Origin: Nitrosarchaeum sp.
Lineage (GTDB): Archaea; Thermoproteota; Nitrososphaeria; Nitrososphaerales; Nitrosopumilaceae
Reading direction: 5' to 3'
Assembly: GCA_013140415.1 (NCBI GenBank)
Contig: JABFSW010000038.1
Span: 1 to 16,604, forward strand
Length of the DNA stretch: 16,604 nucleotides
Each line of letters starts with the position of its first letter. Position 1 is the stretch's first letter. The notes beneath the pieces were generated by a model. It was not told the origin of the DNA, did no database searches, and saw only the letters and a list, made by a program, of their open reading frames with translations. Below are positions 16,040-16,604 of this stretch, one piece after another. The position numbers and the translations under genes were made by a program.

Positions 16040-16270
16040 ATGAATGATCCTTATCTAAATGACCTAAAAAATGAATTCAGAAAATATTCATCAGAACTAA
16101 AAATATTAAAGAAAAATCTCTTAAAATCAAATTCATCTGAAGAACAATCAAAAATTATAAAAAAAATAGACAATATTGCAAAAGAGATGGAAAAAAATCA
16201 AAGACAGTCAGTCAGAGTAACAAAATCAAGATTAAAAGAAAAGAGTAAATCAAAAAAGACTTTCCAATAG
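16040..16270 (+). CDS. Small basic coiled-coil protein, 76 residues, unknown function
   Basis: I recognise no family. Residues 4-55 show a heptad-like pattern (Leu/Ile at regular spacing with Lys/Glu/Ser between) suggesting one long coiled coil or a helical hairpin broken near SNSSEE (30-35). Residues 56-76 are strongly basic (VTKSRLKEKSKSKK) and could contact nucleic acid. There is no signal or membrane segment. The start ATG is supported by a TATA-like box 25 nt upstream. It is followed 44 nt later by a winged-helix-like gene on the same strand, which has its own promoter. Confidence 0.65.
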   Translation: MNDPYLNDLKNEFRKYSSELKILKKNLLKSNSSEEQSKIIKKIDNIAKEMEKNQRQSVRVTKSRLKEKSKSKKTFQ

Positions 16271-16282
16271 TAATCAAAATTC

Positions 16283-16294
16283 CTAAAATATAGG
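16283..16294 (+). promoter_or_regulatory. TATA box of the winged-helix gene
   Basis: CTAAAATATAGG is centred about 27 nt before the TTG at 16315. Together with the absence of any in-frame ATG, this supports TTG as a leaderless start. Confidence 0.45.
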
Positions 16295-16314
16295 ATGAAT
16301 GTAGAGCAAGCGAG

Positions 16315-16569
16315 TTGGACGAAAGAGAAGAAGAACGATCAAGGGCGACAAATTTGGCACTTAAAACCCTAGAGGAGTGGGGAACTAATTCAAGATTCAT
16401 TTGGTTTAGAGAGTTACATAGAATTACAGATATCGACAAAGGATTGCTAAGAAACATTCTCAATGATTTGAAAAAATCAAAAGAAGTCAAAGAGATGCAC
16501 GGCACAAATAACAGAATATTTTTTTTGCCTAAGAAAATACTATACAAAATGTCACGACATAGAATTTAG
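16315..16569 (+). CDS. Probable winged-helix DNA-binding protein, 84 residues
   Basis: Residues 10-22 form a helix (ATNLALKTLEEWG). Residues 29-55 fit a helix-turn-helix (IWFRELHRITDIDKGLLRNI then LNDLKKSKEV). Residues 60-72 fit a small wing and strand (EMHGTNNRIFFLP), ending in a basic tail KMSRHRI. The pattern is that of short archaeal winged-helix regulators. The in-frame stop at 16291-16293 and the lack of an ATG leave TTG at 16315 as start, at the right distance from a TATA box. The target is unknown. It is not clearly in an operon with the preceding gene. Confidence 0.65.
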   Translation: MDEREEERSRATNLALKTLEEWGTNSRFIWFRELHRITDIDKGLLRNILNDLKKSKEVKEMHGTNNRIFFLPKKILYKMSRHRI

Positions 16570-16588
16570 ATTTAAAGGAAAACCAATA

Positions 16589-16604
16589 ATGCTCAGAGAC
16601 GGAA
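16589..16604 (+). CDS. Possible first codons of the next gene (cut by the window edge)
   Basis: An ATG at 16589-16591 lies 9 nt after AAGGA (16575-16579), a plausible ribosome binding site. The frame stays open (MLRDG) to the end. There is too little sequence to identify it. Confidence 0.3.

Noticed and set aside
15987..16040. Single shared TATA box for the PPOX gene and the coiled-coil gene
   Set aside because: The coiled-coil gene has its own box at 16011-16019 at the correct distance, so a shared box is not needed.
16295..16372. Short ORF from ATG at 16295
   Set aside because: Only about 25 codons, in a different frame from the winged-helix gene, with no recognisable pattern.

Overview
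The window reads as a chromosomal segment of an ammonia-oxidising archaeon (Thaumarchaeota/Nitrososphaeria, Nitrosopumilus-like). I infer this from the low GC content, ESCRT/Cdv cell-division genes, a TrmB-type regulator, a membrane-anchored plastocyanin-like copper protein, a bacterial-type UvrABC set in an otherwise archaeal context, and archaeal TATA boxes placed about 22-30 nt before start codons (apparently leaderless mRNAs, several starting with TTG). No rRNA, tRNA, CRISPR array, insertion sequence or prophage was seen.

Layout. 1-1908 (minus): a tight three-gene operon of a divergent CdvB/ESCRT-III-like protein, an unrecognised helical protein, and CdvC (Vps4-type AAA+ ATPase, cut by the window edge). 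2068-3706 (plus): a TrmB-family regulator with an extra C-terminal region and a RidA-family protein. 3731-5028 (minus): a DHH/DHHA1 phosphoesterase and a 65-residue protein. 5142-6311 (plus): citrate synthase. It is flanked by two small minus-strand genes (4831-5028 and 6315-6521) that share a short motif and look like paralogues. 6598-6978 (plus): a degenerate RNase HI-like protein. 6979-7309: a 331-nt non-coding gap with a hairpin and the promoter of the next gene. 7310-7891 (plus): an anchored cupredoxin.

7911-14252 (minus): a complete uvrB-uvrA-uvrC nucleotide excision repair operon with overlapping genes; its UvrC lacks the usual C-terminal helix-hairpin-helix region. 14386-15090 (minus): a HEPN-like protein with an RX4H motif, behind an intergenic region rich in palindromes and divergent from a possible 52-residue ORF. 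15332-15967 (minus): a PPOX-family flavin-binding protein. 16040-16569 (plus): a small basic coiled-coil protein and a winged-helix-like protein. The last 16 nt may begin another gene.

How the genes may work together. The Cdv genes should act in membrane scission at cell division, with CdvC remodelling ESCRT-III polymers. UvrA, UvrB and UvrC together supply damage recognition, loading and dual incision. Citrate synthase feeds the TCA pathway, RidA would protect metabolism from reactive enamines, and the cupredoxin fits the copper-based electron transport of ammonia oxidisers. The observations most worth following are the unusual Cdv operon, the HEPN locus, the FYD-motif small proteins, and the recurring TATA-to-TTG leaderless starts.
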